A stretch of 64,000 nt of DNA, taken from NCBI GenBank assembly GCA_030144725.1, contig JASKMD010000024.1:7684932-7748931 (forward strand), written 5' to 3'. Below the pieces are notes generated by a model, which did no database searches, had not been told where the DNA came from, and worked only from the letters and a program-made list of their open reading frames with translations. Of this stretch, positions 1-9,954 are shown in pieces. The stretch comes from Haematococcus lacustris. Taxonomy: Eukaryota; Chlorophyta; Chlorophyceae; Chlamydomonadales; Haematococcaceae. Within the stretch, counting starts at the first letter, position 1. Each line of letters begins with the position of its first letter. The translations under genes and the position numbers were made by a program.

Positions 1-775
1 GGGGGCCCTTGCTGACCTGGAGAGCATCAAGCTCCATGGCAGCCACTGGTTCAGGTTCGGGGAGCTTGAGCAGGCGTGGGCGGCTGCCAAAGGTGATAGC
101 ATCAACGCGGTCAGCCATGGCGGCAGCCTCCTCAAAGGAGGTAGGCTCCCTCAGTTCCAGCTCCCGCCTCACAGCCGGCTTGAGACCTCTAAGGAAACGA
201 TCCAGTTTCTCAGCAGGAGACAAGTCAGAGATGAGGAGGCAAAGATTGCTGAACTCCATGATGTATTGCCGGGCTGATGTGATCTGATGGCAGGCTGCCA
301 GCTGATCCCTTGCATGCCGCTGCTGGTTCACAGGAGTAAACTGGCGCGTGAAACTGGCTTTGAAACTGTCCCAAGAGCTGAGGGCCTGGCTGGACAGCAG
401 GCTGCGGTACCAGGTGAGGGCAGCGCCGTCGAGGTAGGAAGCAACAGCCAACAACCGTTGTTGGGCAGGCATGGCGAAAAGGTCAAAATGGTTGTCGATG
501 CGCCACAGCCATTGACCAGCATCCGCGTTGGGGGTCCCACAGAAGGACGGTGGTGGAGGTGGCCGAAAAGGCAGCGGAGCGGAGGTGGCTGCGGGAGGGG
601 CGGGAGGGGCGGACTGTCCAGAATGTTCTAGAGGTGTTGAGGCGGGGGTAGCAACGGGCTGCGTTGTGACGAAGTGCTCAAATTGCTGTCGCAGGCTGCC
701 GGTCAAAAGAGTGAGCTCGCCGACTTGGCGCATGAGCTCGGGGACTTGATACGCAATGGGCGATAGTTCCTCCAT
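1..775 (-). CDS. Ty3/gypsy-type retrotransposon gag, partial
   Basis: Reading the minus strand from the ATG at 773-775 gives an open frame that stays open to the window edge (about 258 residues seen). After a Pro/Ser/Ala-rich leader of about 75 residues comes the Retrotrans_gag core: a Trp-Arg-Ile-Asp helix, then LDGAALTWYRSL, a WDSFKASFTRQF segment, and LSPAEKLDRFLRGLKP followed by VRRELELREPTSFEEA. These are the standard landmarks of gypsy-type capsid proteins, which form the particle for reverse transcription. The primer-binding site and LTR lie directly upstream (813-1115), in the right order for an element transcribed on the minus strand. Zinc knuckle, protease and polymerase would lie beyond position 1. 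No stop or frameshift is visible, so the copy may be young. Confidence 0.85.
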   Translation of the reverse strand, partial: MEELSPIAYQVPELMRQVGELTLLTGSLRQQFEHFVTTQPVATPASTPLEHSGQSAPPAPPAATSAPLPFRPPPPPSFCGTPNADAGQWLWRIDNHFDLFAMPAQQRLLAVASYLDGAALTWYRSLLSSQALSSWDSFKASFTRQFTPVNQQRHARDQLAACHQITSARQYIMEFSNLCLLISDLSPAEKLDRFLRGLKPAVRRELELREPTSFEEAAAMADRVDAITFGSRPRLLKLPEPEPVAAMELDALQVSKGP

Positions 776-812
776 CAAGTCTCTAGTCTCCGTAGTTAAG
801 GCGGTTTGTCCC

Positions 813-828
813 GATTGAGGGCACCAAA
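813..828 (-). other. Primer-binding site of the LTR element
   Basis: On the minus strand the LTR ends in TTACA and is followed within a few bases by TGGTGCCCTCAATCGG. A PBS pairs with a tRNA 3' end and so starts with TGG. It lies just upstream of the gag leader. The priming tRNA was not identified. Confidence 0.55.
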
Positions 829-1115
829 ATGTAACGGGGAGAAGCCACAGGAGTCCGGGAGAGCGGTGGCACGCACTTGCGTCTTACACGGAATGTCCAT
901 AAACAACTGTTCTGTGCTTACAGGGTAGCTCACACCGTAACACATATCTAGAAGGTTCCATGCAGAAAACAAATATCTAAACCGTGCATGACATGTAAAA
1001 ATACCACTGCTGCCGGGCTGCATGGACGAGCATGCATGCAAACCGTTGCACAAATACAAACTTGCAAATAGTTACACTTCAGCCAAATGCAAACTTGCAA
1101 ACAGTTACTGTTACA
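829..1115 (-). repeat. 5' LTR of the gypsy-type element (outer edge uncertain)
   Basis: The plus strand begins TGTAACGGGG at 829 next to the primer site. Matching GTTACA termini occur at 1071-1076 and 1110-1115, so the LTR is about 248 or 287 bp with TGTAAC...GTTACA ends. The two candidate ends exist because a piece of about 35 bp (AAACTTGCAAA.AGTTAC) is tandemly repeated there. The partner LTR lies outside the window, so neither end could be confirmed by comparison. Confidence 0.5.
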
Positions 1116-1213
1116 GCAGCAGTTTCATTACAAGGTGCAACAGCTGCGCCTGAGACAGTCACGACGTGGCAGTTGTTCCTGCTTAGCTACCAACACCTGC
1201 GTAAGACGGATCA

Positions 1214-1264
1214 TGGGGGCGGGGCGGGGCGGGGCGGGGGGGGGGCGGGGGGGGGGCGGGGGGG
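1214..1264. repeat. G-rich low-complexity tract
   Basis: A run of GGGGC units degenerating into longer G tracts. It is the same pentamer that forms the large array at 24764-27484. Confidence 0.85.
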
Positions 1265-1356
1265 TATCATCATACATATCAAGTGTGTAGTGTTCTGTCC
1301 AGCAGCCAGCTGCCCCTGCCCAGCTCCAGGCTGGCCAGCAGCCAGCAGCCCCAGCC

Positions 1357-1876
1357 CAGTGTTGTGAATCTTCAGATTTTCAGAATTTCAGATTTTCAGA
1401 TTTTCATGAAAATGAAAGTGTTTCATTGAAAAAGTGAAAGACTTTCACGCCAGTGAAATCGAGCGTTTGCAGCTGGTTTTCCATCCTCCCTTTATGCACG
1501 CGGCTTGCTTGTAGGCCTGCACTTCAAGAAATGCACAAATACTCAGTTCGCTCAAGGTCAGACATGCAAGCCAATTTAAAAGATGCAAGCCGTCCATGCT
1601 GGCGTTGCCTGCCTTACGCTTCTTCCGCTGTGGCTGCACCCGTGGGATTGGCAGCGCCGGGCTCCTTCCGATGGCAGCGACTATAGCCCGGGCAGTTTGT
1701 ACTAGGGCGAGTCTCTGGTTGCCTGCTAGCTGCTGTTTGCCTGCTGCTGCCTTCGCGCCGCGATCTGACCGGGGGCAGCACCCGGCACTTTCAGATTTGC
1801 AGTGAATACGTTCAGATTTTCAGATGAAAATTTTCATTGAAAATCTGAATGAAAATCTGAAATTTTCACAACACTG
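1357..1876. mobile_element. hAT-type MITE, 520 bp, with 8-bp target duplication
   Basis: Both ends read CAGTGTTGTGAA inwards (1357 onward, and its reverse complement ending at 1876), a typical hAT terminus. The element is flanked on both sides by CCCCAGCC (1349-1356 and 1877-1884), an exact 8-bp target-site duplication as hAT transposases make. The subterminal parts are dense in TGAAAATCTGAA-type motifs in both orientations. There is no long coding frame. It sits inside the hAT transposase relic, whose reading stops at its right edge. A second, end-trimmed copy lies at 32213-32535. Confidence 0.9.
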
Positions 1877-2299
1877 CCCCAGCCCAGCTGCGGTGAACAT
1901 GCCCAATTGAGCATAGGCGGCTTGAATCAACGCACGAAAGTGGCGCAGGATTATAAGAAGGCTACTGCAGACATCAGCCAAGTTGGCGCTGTCAGACTGC
2001 AAATCCTCATGTAGCTTCACCAACGGCTGCATGGCTGTCCGGAGGTAGCGGTTGTAGGCCCACCATGACTCATCCAGGAAGTGTGCCTTGATACCTGCCA
2101 CATGCTTTCGCTGGCCTTGAGATGTGCCCATTGGCAGTGTGTTGAAGGGGGAAGCCTCGTCAAGTGCGAGGTTCACAAGGGGCTGCCTATTTGCAGCAAT
2201 GCTGTCGAGCATGGTGGCCAGGCTGTGCATGCGTGTGTTGCTGGGAGGCTGCAACTTTTGCTTGCTGCCTGAGTCCTTGCGTTGCTTCCTCATGAGGTC

Positions 2300-3940
2300 A
2301 GAGATGGCAGTGGAAGAAGAAGAAGAAGAAGAAGACTACGCCGGTATTCACCGGCGTGCATTAAGGGAGGAGCAACCGCCTGGGGCGCGGCCTGCTCCCA
2401 CCATCAAGCTCGAGAAGTGACCGACCCCCTACCCCCCCCCCTTTCTAATAGCTCTTAGTCTGTAACTTGTCTTGGCAATGGTGTGCGCTGCTTCTACCGC
2501 ATGTCTCGTGAGCTTGTGTAGTAGCTTGGTGGCGTTGGTTTGAGTGATCCCCAGGGCGATGAGGTGTTGACGTGTGTGCGTTTCATAGGTAATACCGCCT
2601 ATACCCAGTAGGATTGGTCTGATCTCAACCATGTGGCCTATCTTGCGCATGGTGTGTGCCAGTTTTGTGTGTTGGTTCAGGGCCTTGTCAAGTTGCTCCA
2701 TCCACCTCGAGTCCGCACAGTATTTGATTTCTATGATGGTGATCCGTTTAGTGGCTTTACCGCGTTTGCCCGTCTTCTTTTGAGGCGTCACCATGATTAT
2801 GTCCGGTCTGGTGGTGTTTTTGGTCGCTGTTGGTTTCATGCCGAGTGCCCGTAGCGTGGTGTGTAGTGTGTCGTTAGGGAGGTCAAGGTTTTCTCTAGCG
2901 CCCTTCTCCCAGCTGCCGGTGTCTGCAAATCGGATGCATCCGCCCAGGGTTCCTTTGCTGATGGCTTTGGCGATGAGGCGGCCAGCTCCGTTGTGCCTTT
3001 CTTGCACGAGTGGCAGGGTCTCGCTGCAGCCCGAGAGCAGGTGTGTGGCACTGTCGGCCTCCCCGCAAAGGGGGCAGCGGTCGTCTGTCGCCTGCTTCCA
3101 GCGCATAGCTAGTTTTTGGTTGTATAGTCCTCCGGTACGGTAGAGTAGGGCGGTCCTTTGCGCGGGGGTGGAGATGGTCGCATCGGTCATCACTCTTTCG
3201 CCCGCTCCTTTTGCCGCGGCTTTGGTGATATCTTGGGTCATCTGGTAGTAAATGCTGTCTTGGTTGGCGAGGCCTAGCTTGTGCTTGCTGTGCATGTGTG
3301 CTCGTACGCTGTGTCGGCAGTCCGGCAGTGGGGCGAGGTTTTCGCCGTCGGTCCCGTTGTTTAGCCAGATACCCCTCTCCTTGGGTGTGGTCGGGTGGTA
3401 CTCTAGTGTGTTTGCCTGCTCCGGGTGTAGCGCTGCGTGTTTAGCAAGGGCATCAGCGCCTTCGTTGCCGATGATGCCCGAGTGGGCCCGGACCTTGTAG
3501 AATTGGGTCGTGACGGGGCTGTCGATGATGAGGGTGGCGATGTCCGTCAGGATGTCGTTGTGTCTATGATTGATGAGGGACATCGGGTTAGCCAGGGCTC
3601 GGCGGATCTGATATAGAGAGCATAGGCTATCGGTGGCGATGCGTCTGGCCCCCGCTTTCAGTGCCGCGTGTATCGCTGTGAGTTCTGCCTTATTGATGGT
3701 GTTGTTCTCTGGGTCGTTCATCGCAATGGTAAGAAGGGCGTTGCTTTCCGGAATGTAGACCCCCGCCCCAACGCGCGCCGGGTCTGGCTCGGATGTCTTA
3801 ATGCAGCTGCCGTCGGTGTACGCTATCGTGGTCCATTCGGTGATGGCCATCCGCGGTAGCGTGGTGGAGTGGTGCGTGAGCTGGTGTTGGCTGCGTGTGT
3901 GCCCCAGCGTGGGTAGAGCCCTGTCCAGCGGGCGTACATG
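2300..3940 (-). mobile_element. 5'-truncated Dualen-like LINE, 3' end only
   Basis: The segment is bounded by direct repeats ATGAGGTC (2292-2299 and 3941-3948), a likely target duplication. Removing the insert together with one repeat copy puts the flanking hAT reading frames in phase. On the minus strand it holds the RNase H and restriction-like endonuclease part of a LINE, a short 3' UTR matching that of the large LINE at 46975-47088, and a (TTC)n-rich tail near 2318-2334. Five-prime truncation is what target-primed reverse transcription typically leaves. Confidence 0.8.
2429..3851 (-). pseudogene. LINE ORF fragment: RNase H, zinc knuckle, restriction-like endonuclease
   Basis: About 470 residues in one open frame from the ATG at 3851. 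RNase H: YTDGSC (first Asp), NKAELTAIH (Glu), ATDSLCSLY (Asp), HSGIIGNEGADALAKHAA (last Asp). Then CPLCGEADSATHLLSGC, a C-x2-C-x7-H-x4-C knuckle. Then the PD-(D/E)xK-type motif RPDIIMV ... IIEIKYCADSRW. Order and wording match the C-terminus of the LINE at 47.1-48.5 kb, with many substitutions, so it is a different family member. APE, reverse transcriptase and the start are absent. Confidence 0.85.
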
Positions 3941-4057
3941 ATGAGGTCCTTGGCTTCCTCTATGTGCGCCTTGATGCGGGACAGCTGAGACCAATCTACA
4001 TGAACATGAGATGAGGGGAGGGGGGAAGGAGGGCAAATGGGAGGTGGGAGGAGGGCA

Positions 4058-4180
4058 GGTGGCTCGGAGGTGGTGGAGGGGCAAGGTGGATAGCAATGAG
4101 ATAGGTCACACATGAGATGAAGGGAGGTGGCTTGGAGGTGGTGGAGGGGCAAGGTGGAGAGCAATGAGATAGGTGACCCA
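4058..4180. repeat. Two tandem copies of a ~65-bp unit in a hAT intron
   Basis: GTGGCTCGGAGGTGGTGGAG and the following 48 bases recur from 4126 with few changes. The stretch lies between two hAT exons, so it is probably intronic. Confidence 0.7.
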
Positions 4181-5413
4181 TGCACTTGCCATTGAACGTC
4201 AGGTTGGTGATGTGCATCCAGCAGCCCGATGCCTTTGTCTTAGGGTAGGCTGCTTGCACCAGAGCCCAGAATGTTTTCATGGTGCTAGGTGTGTCGGTCA
4301 CAAGAGCACTGACTTTGCCTTTCTGCAACCAACATGATGCAGAATGGCAGGGAGGGGAGGGGCAGCGCAAGGCTGGGAGGGGGTGGGGCAGGGCTGGGAG
4401 GGGGTGGGGAAGGGCTGGCCGGGGGGGGCAATGGGCAACGCAAGGCTGGGAGGGGGGCAGGGAGGAGGGAAGGGCAAGATCTCACCAAGTTGTGCTTGTC
4501 AAGGATGAGATCGAGCTTCTCCTTCATGAAAAAAGCTGTCACACTAGCATCTTCGGTGTGCACAGCGTCCAGCATGAAGGCGTGCCCCAACCAAGCAACG
4601 CACCAGCCCTGAATGTGCTCCCCTCCTTGACTTGGGGACCAAGCGTCACAGGTGATGGACACATAGGGAGCCATGTCAATGCGCGCCCTCACTTCGTCGC
4701 ATGTGGCCGCATACTCATTGAGTAGGAGCTCACCACCCATCTGCATGCAACACAACAACACCGTTGTTTGGACTCCTAGGTATGCTTCATGCAACTATGC
4801 ACCTGGGCCGTAGAGCTGGCATTCAAAGAGTACCTTTTTGCGAGTGGGGATGATGAAGTCCTTAAACTCAGGTACTTCTACGCTTCTGAAAGATAAGCCG
4901 GTAGCATACATTCACTTGCCCAGAAAGTTCTCAATGTCAGCTTGGCTGCCTCCCTGCTCAATGGATGCTGCCGGTTGGCTGCATGATGGCTCTGACGTCG
5001 AGGCAGGCTCATGGCGCCTGACACACTGCACATGTGTCCGTCCGGCGGCGATGGCGGCGATGGCGGCGATTGTTACCTTCGCCAGGAACTCTTGTCGTCG
5101 GTCTTGTTGTCGTCGGTCTTGGCACTTGCGCGGCTAAGGTGTGCCAGCAAATGGTTGATGTTTTGCCCAGCGCGGATGTCTTTTGTCCCCCAAGCATCGC
5201 ACTCGTACACTCCCTCGTTGCCAGGAGCCTCATTGAAAAGCACCTTGTACCACGGCTCCTTTGGCCCTCGAAAAGCTTGAGAGGGCCCAGCGCCACAACC
5301 TTGAGAGTACCAGGCCCTTCCGTAGGTGATACACCCGCCATCGCGGCTAGTATCTAACCGGCGTGACCAAAGATACAGTATCACATTACAGAAGCTACAG
5401 TCACTCATACAGC

Positions 5414-5431
5414 GATACAGCGATCTGTATC
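5414..5431. other. Small perfect hairpin
   Basis: GATACAG, a 4-base loop CGAT, then CTGTATC. The surrounding 5365-5455 is rich in GATACAG/CTGTATC words. Role unknown; possibly a subterminal part of one of the adjoining transposons. Confidence 0.35.
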
Positions 5432-5469
5432 TCTGTATCTTACATTGTATCGGGCCAGGCCTGGGAATA

Positions 5470-5862
5470 AACCACTGGCCGAAAAGTTTATGGTCTTCAC
5501 ACAAGCCCCGGAATTATGGGGTCAAGGCTTCAGCAGTGCACGGTAGCAAAACAAAGTCCACGCACGGTGCTTCAGACACCCCAGTGAGATGCTCTGCATG
5601 CTTGGCAGGGCAGGCAGGCAGGGTCGGGCAGGTCCCGGGCCAGGTGTCAGGAAGGGCCCGGGCCATGAGGGGTCCCGACCCAACCCAGGGAATCTTGCGC
5701 GCCGACCTACGACCCACGTACTGTCGCACCCAGTTGAGCCCCAGGCTGCAGCGAGCGACCATGTTCACAGTCCGCGGGAATGGCGGGCGGAGTGATCATT
5801 GAGGCTTCAGTGCAAAACGCGAGTTCTAGCGCGCGTGAGTTACCGCGATAGCCTCAGCTACC
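5470..5862 (+). repeat. Partial copy of the 54855-56189 TIR element
   Basis: The segment aligns with 55719-56133, including the stretch around AACAAAGTCCACGCACGGTG and the inner part of the right terminal repeat (TACCGCGATAGCCTCAGCTA). The match stops inside the terminal repeat at about 5862, where Harbinger-like coding sequence begins. There are small indels relative to the other copy. Confidence 0.8.
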
Positions 5863-5867
5863 CTGCA

Positions 5868-6574
5868 CGAGCGCCTGTGGTGCGGCGACCTGTGGCCAAT
5901 GAGCTGGGTATGGGCCATTCCACTTTGCACGAGGCGGTTCATGAGGTGTGTGCTGCCATAGTGACCATACTGTCCAAAAAAATCAGGATGCCCACCACAA
6001 TTGATCAACTCAAGGCTAGTGCAGCCAAGTTCATGGCAGCCGGGAACGGCATGCCACAATGTTCTGCTGCTGTGGATGGAGTTCACTTTGCAGTCAAGGA
6101 CTGGGGTGTGCGTGCCATGGTCAACCGCAAGGGCTTTACTTGCTACAATGTGCTAGCAGTGATTGATGGTGACCAGCAATTCATCAATGTGGAGGTTGGT
6201 TGCCCAGGCAGCATGCATGACGCCCGTGTCATGGCTGAGAGTGAGTTGGCTGATGGCTTGCATGGAGAACTGGGTCAGTTGTTATGGTCTGCAAGGCAAG
6301 AGGTGAATGGCTGCGCCATGCCCATGGCCATCTTGGCAGATTCAGCATATGCTTGTCATACCTTTGTGTTGCCAGCCTTCAAGGACACCTTTGCAGCTAG
6401 GTGCCCTCACCTCACCCGTTTTGATACTAGGCACGGCACTGCTCGTAGGAAGATAGAGTGCACATTTGGCAGGCTGAAGGCTAGGTGGCGAGTGTTGTTG
6501 CGTGAGAATGACCTCACTCTGAGCTGGGCGCCGCTGTGTGCCTTCCTGGGGGTGCCGGTGCCTGATGACAAGGT
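5868..6574 (+). pseudogene. PIF/Harbinger-type DDE transposase, 5'-truncated
   Basis: The open frame starts inside the repeat copy and runs into a recognisable DDE_Tnp_4 domain. A helix-turn-helix-like piece (ANELGMGHSTLHEAV) is followed by AAVDGVHF (first Asp), RKGFTCYNVLAVID, GCPGSMHDARV, LADSAYACHTFVLPAF (second Asp) and RKIECTFGRLKARWRVLL (Glu). All three catalytic acids are present. The residues normally before the helix-turn-helix are missing, and the frame passes a GT donor at about 6574 with no convincing next exon. It probably encoded the nuclease of a cut-and-paste element and now looks like a 5'-truncated relic. A start codon at 5799 lies in the neighbouring repeat and is unlikely to be original. 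Confidence 0.8.
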
Positions 6575-9290
6575 GAGCTGGCCATGGGCTGCATGGGCCC
6601 CAGGGCAGCAGCTGCAGCAGCAGCACTGCATGGAGTGGCAAGCAGTAGGTCAAGCCAGGTGGTGTGGGGAGGGATGACACATGCTGCCCTGCAGTCTTGT
6701 CAAGCAAAGTAGATGATGATGAGGGGTGGGATGATGATGTGAGCAAGCTATGCCATCTCTGCCCCTACTCCTAACGGGATGCCACAAGCACCTGAATACA
6801 TATTCTGCCCGCCCGCCCTTCCTCCCGCCCGCCTGCACGCCCACCCTCTCTCGCGCCTACATTCCAGCACGCTGTGTTGGGCTCTGCCTTTTGACCGCGG
6901 TTGATGTTGTAAACGTAAATGACTCTGCAGAGTCCCAACAGGTGAGCCTGTCGTCCTGGCAGCCAGGCAGCATGCTGCAGCAGCCTCATCAACCGTGCCC
7001 TGCTCGCGATGTGCCCGCAAACCCAGCCCCAAGCCTGGAGCCAGCATCCATTGTTGCAGATCCTCGTGAAGATACGCCGCGCATTGACATTGTTGAGCTG
7101 GGGCATCCCTGCTGCAGGCATGGCGCTGTTGGCATCCGTGGTGTATGAGCCCGCAAGCTGCGATAAGTATAGTGGGGTAGCTGTCCCACCTCCCCAGCCG
7201 GTGCCCACCCACCACCGCTCCCCCTGCAGGCAGCAACGTGCAACCCAGTCACTGCGAGGGGCTGCCAGAGCAATCATGCCTGACCCCTGGCCTGCTCTTG
7301 GCCCTTGGCCCTACTAGCCTGCCCCTGTGGGGGGAGGATAAGATAATAGTGAGGATTAGGTTGAGTCATCGATTTAGGATGAGTTATAGGCTGTTTTGCG
7401 AACTCAATTATTGGACTCAGGTGTTGTGTAGTGGACTCGAGTAGTGGACTGGTGGCACATAGCTATAGTTGTTAGAACCAATGTGACCGTGGCTGGGAGG
7501 GGAGGGGCTGGGAGGTGGTGGTAGTGGTGGCCTGTGGTGTATGTCAGGAGTGTGTGCTTGCGGAGCAGCTGCATCAAGCCAAAGCATCCAACCTGCAAAT
7601 TGACAGCTGCACAAAGTATGCAGATGCACACTCAGATGCAGTTGCTTGACCAGTTGGCTTGCCTCAGCAACGTACCGCTCAAGTCATAGATGTCTGAATA
7701 ATTGTCCCCTACCTTGTGCCACAGGCCCAAGTTCAAGTCATTGTGCGCAAACATGGATGGTAGTTGTCTCCAAGGCGCCCACATGGCTAGCATGACAGCA
7801 GACAGTGCATTGGTCAACAAGGGGGGGCACTGCAGCGTGATCGCACAGCTAGTTGATGTGCTCATGCCGTTGCAGGGAGCAGCAACCCACGCTCAGCCCT
7901 GCTACTGCCATGGGCTTCACAACACGCTCGTGACAGGAGGGACCCCTCTTGCTGCTGGCCCTGAGTCAAGTGTTGAAGACATTGCTAGCCTCTTGGCCAG
8001 TACTGTCGGACATGCACGGCCAATACATGCAAGGTCAGTACAAGCTCAACGGCAGCAGCAGGAGCAGCAACACGAGCAGCAGCAGCAGCTGCTCATGTAC
8101 CTGCATGTGCACTGTCGGGCCATGTCAAGCTACTATAGCGAGCACGATTAGCATGCACAGCTGGAGGGTTGCAACAACAGCGGGCGGGCCAGCACTTGGA
8201 GGGCCAAGAAACAACAGTGAACGAGGCGGCGGTTGCCAATGTGTGAACTCATTGTGTGAGACACGCATGGCACATGCAAACAGCAACAGAAGACAGATGG
8301 GGCAGGTGATGGTGAGTATGGGGGGCCATGAGGAGCAGAAGATGCTGGCAGCAGCATACACTCTTACCTATATTTTCACCCACTTTCTCCAGCAGGAGGT
8401 CTTGAAGGGTTGGTTACAGCCCAAGCTGAAGAGCATGGCTCATATTTGTAACACACCAGCCGCCCTGCATGGGGATGGGCACGATGAAGGTGCAGGTGTT
8501 GGTGTGCCGCCCCCACAGCAGCTGGCAGCTAGTGCTGGTGACGCCCCTGGGCTGCTCAACCCCCCGGGTGCTGCTACAGGGCAGCTTCTGGGGTGCAGCA
8601 GGGGGAAGCATCAGCCGTGTCAGAAATGATTACGAGCTTGCCTCACAAGCGCTGATGGGGCATGAGGGGCACAACTTGGGGGTTGTGACTCCTGATGGGG
8701 CAGAGAGGCAGAGTGGCCAGGTCAGCAGTAATGAGTCGTTGAAGGTTAGATACCACGGGGATCAAGCATCGCCTGCCAGCTCCAGCTCCTGTGTGTTGTG
8801 GAGGGGTGGCGGTCACGATGGTTTGGTGGCCATGGGAGCCAATCATGCCGTCAAGTTTGAAGTGCCAGGTGGAAGGTAGAGGCAGGGGCGGATCGCCGTT
8901 GGTCGTGTGATCGCGCAGTCCAAGAAACCAGAGTCAGGTTTGGTCTGTGGCGCAGAGCTACGGGACAAAGCCGCGTTCTACTGGCAGTGCTGCCGCCGCG
9001 GTGGTGTATTGGTGGCGCAGCTGCTGCTCCCGGGGGTGCGGGCACAAAGCGCACAGCACACCTTGGGGGAAACGGCGACGGCACCTTTGATGCACTCAAG
9101 TTTGGTTACGGCGGGCTGCAGGTGCGAGGCGAGGCTTGCGCCTCAACAGCAACGTCGTAGACCGCGTTCACGTTGGTGGGCGCTCCTGTGACGCAGGTGA
9201 ACGACCCCAACCTGGTGACACGCGCTGGCAGTCCATGCGCTTGTCGGCCCAGAGGCAGACTTGCCCACCGCCCTGCTCACATTCGTCCAC
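6575..9290. other. No recognisable gene
   Basis: GC-rich sequence with scattered short open frames on both strands and CAG-rich patches (8040-8095). 6890-7148 holds an open plus-strand stretch ending at a stop that could be a last exon of the Harbinger gene, but I found no family motif in it. 7320-7460 is less GC-rich. I see nothing here that I can name. Confidence 0.5.
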
Positions 9291-9309
9291 CGCGTTCGCC
9301 TAACCAGCC

Positions 9310-9540
9310 CTTCAGTTTTCGCGTCGCCACACAGAACGTCACTCATCAGCACCTGCGCCGCGACATCAGACAACTGGGACCTGCTGGCTATCGATGAATC
9401 ACTTCTTAGTGTGTTGTAGCTGTGCCTCATCAGCCCGAAGTCGGAACCTTCGCGTCACCAACCAGGCGCATCGTGAGTCGCGGTGTCCGACCAATGGTTG
9501 CGCACCAGGCTGCTACTGTTCACGGAGCGTTTGCCTCCTG
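9310..9540 (+). repeat. LRR-family upstream module, copy A
   Basis: A block around CATCAGACAACTGGGACCTG and AGCCCGAAGTCGGAACCTTC is nearly repeated at 22790-23010 and, more diverged, at 16860-17080. In all three places it lies 400-650 bp before an F-box-like/LRR gene, so it is probably promoter or 5' untranslated sequence duplicated with the gene. Confidence 0.75.
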
Positions 9541-9954
9541 GCCGTCAAATCACGCCACGATCCATAACCTGCTCTCTTTGCTGCGTGATGCGCCCCTGCT
9601 GCCCCTCCCTTCCTCGCAGAAACTGAAATAAGCTGACCTCCTGCAGCACACAGTGCGGACCAGGAACAGCCAGGTGAGCATGACAGGCACAAACCCATCT
9701 TCACCATTCACACTCGTAGCCATGCTGACTGCTGCTGCCATCTGCCGTGAGCCGGAAGCAGCGACGTGTGTAGAGAATGGATGCACCGCAATAAGCAACA
9801 CGGGCTGCAGCTCATGAGGACTGTGCAGGGCAGGGCTTGATGCCACCACGGTGCTTGGCACCATCACCTCTCCATCGCCTGCTTGGCTGTTGTGTTGCCC
9901 ACACTCTGCAGGCTGCACCACCCGTGTGCCCCTGCAGCCCTGCAGCAGCCAAAC

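Larger units (their letters stand above)
1885..5000 (-). pseudogene. hAT-family transposase relic, interrupted
   Basis: Minus-strand exons of a hAT (DUF659-like) transposase. Exon about 4760-4486 holds the RNase-H-fold start, YVSITCDAWSPSQGG followed by the exchange VHTEDASV. Exon 4322-4190 holds LVTDTPSTMKTFW and GCWMHITNL. The next exon starts near 3999 after a GC-AG intron (GCAAGT donor) and reads SRIKAHIEEAKDL. The following piece, 2291-1885, holds RKQRKDSGSKQ, a TRMHSLATMLDSI segment and WWAYNRYLRTAMQPL. The LINE at 2300-3940 separates the last two. Further upstream, short exons around 4840-4990 and a possible degenerate BED-like finger (CDAW...HLLAHL, near 5140-5250) may be the N-terminus. 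The C-terminal hATC dimerisation region is missing, replaced by the MITE and LTR element. Not functional. Confidence 0.8.

Noticed and set aside
7702..8629. Gln/Ser-rich plus-strand open frames
   Set aside because: Driven by CAG-rich sequence; no domain or splice structure found.
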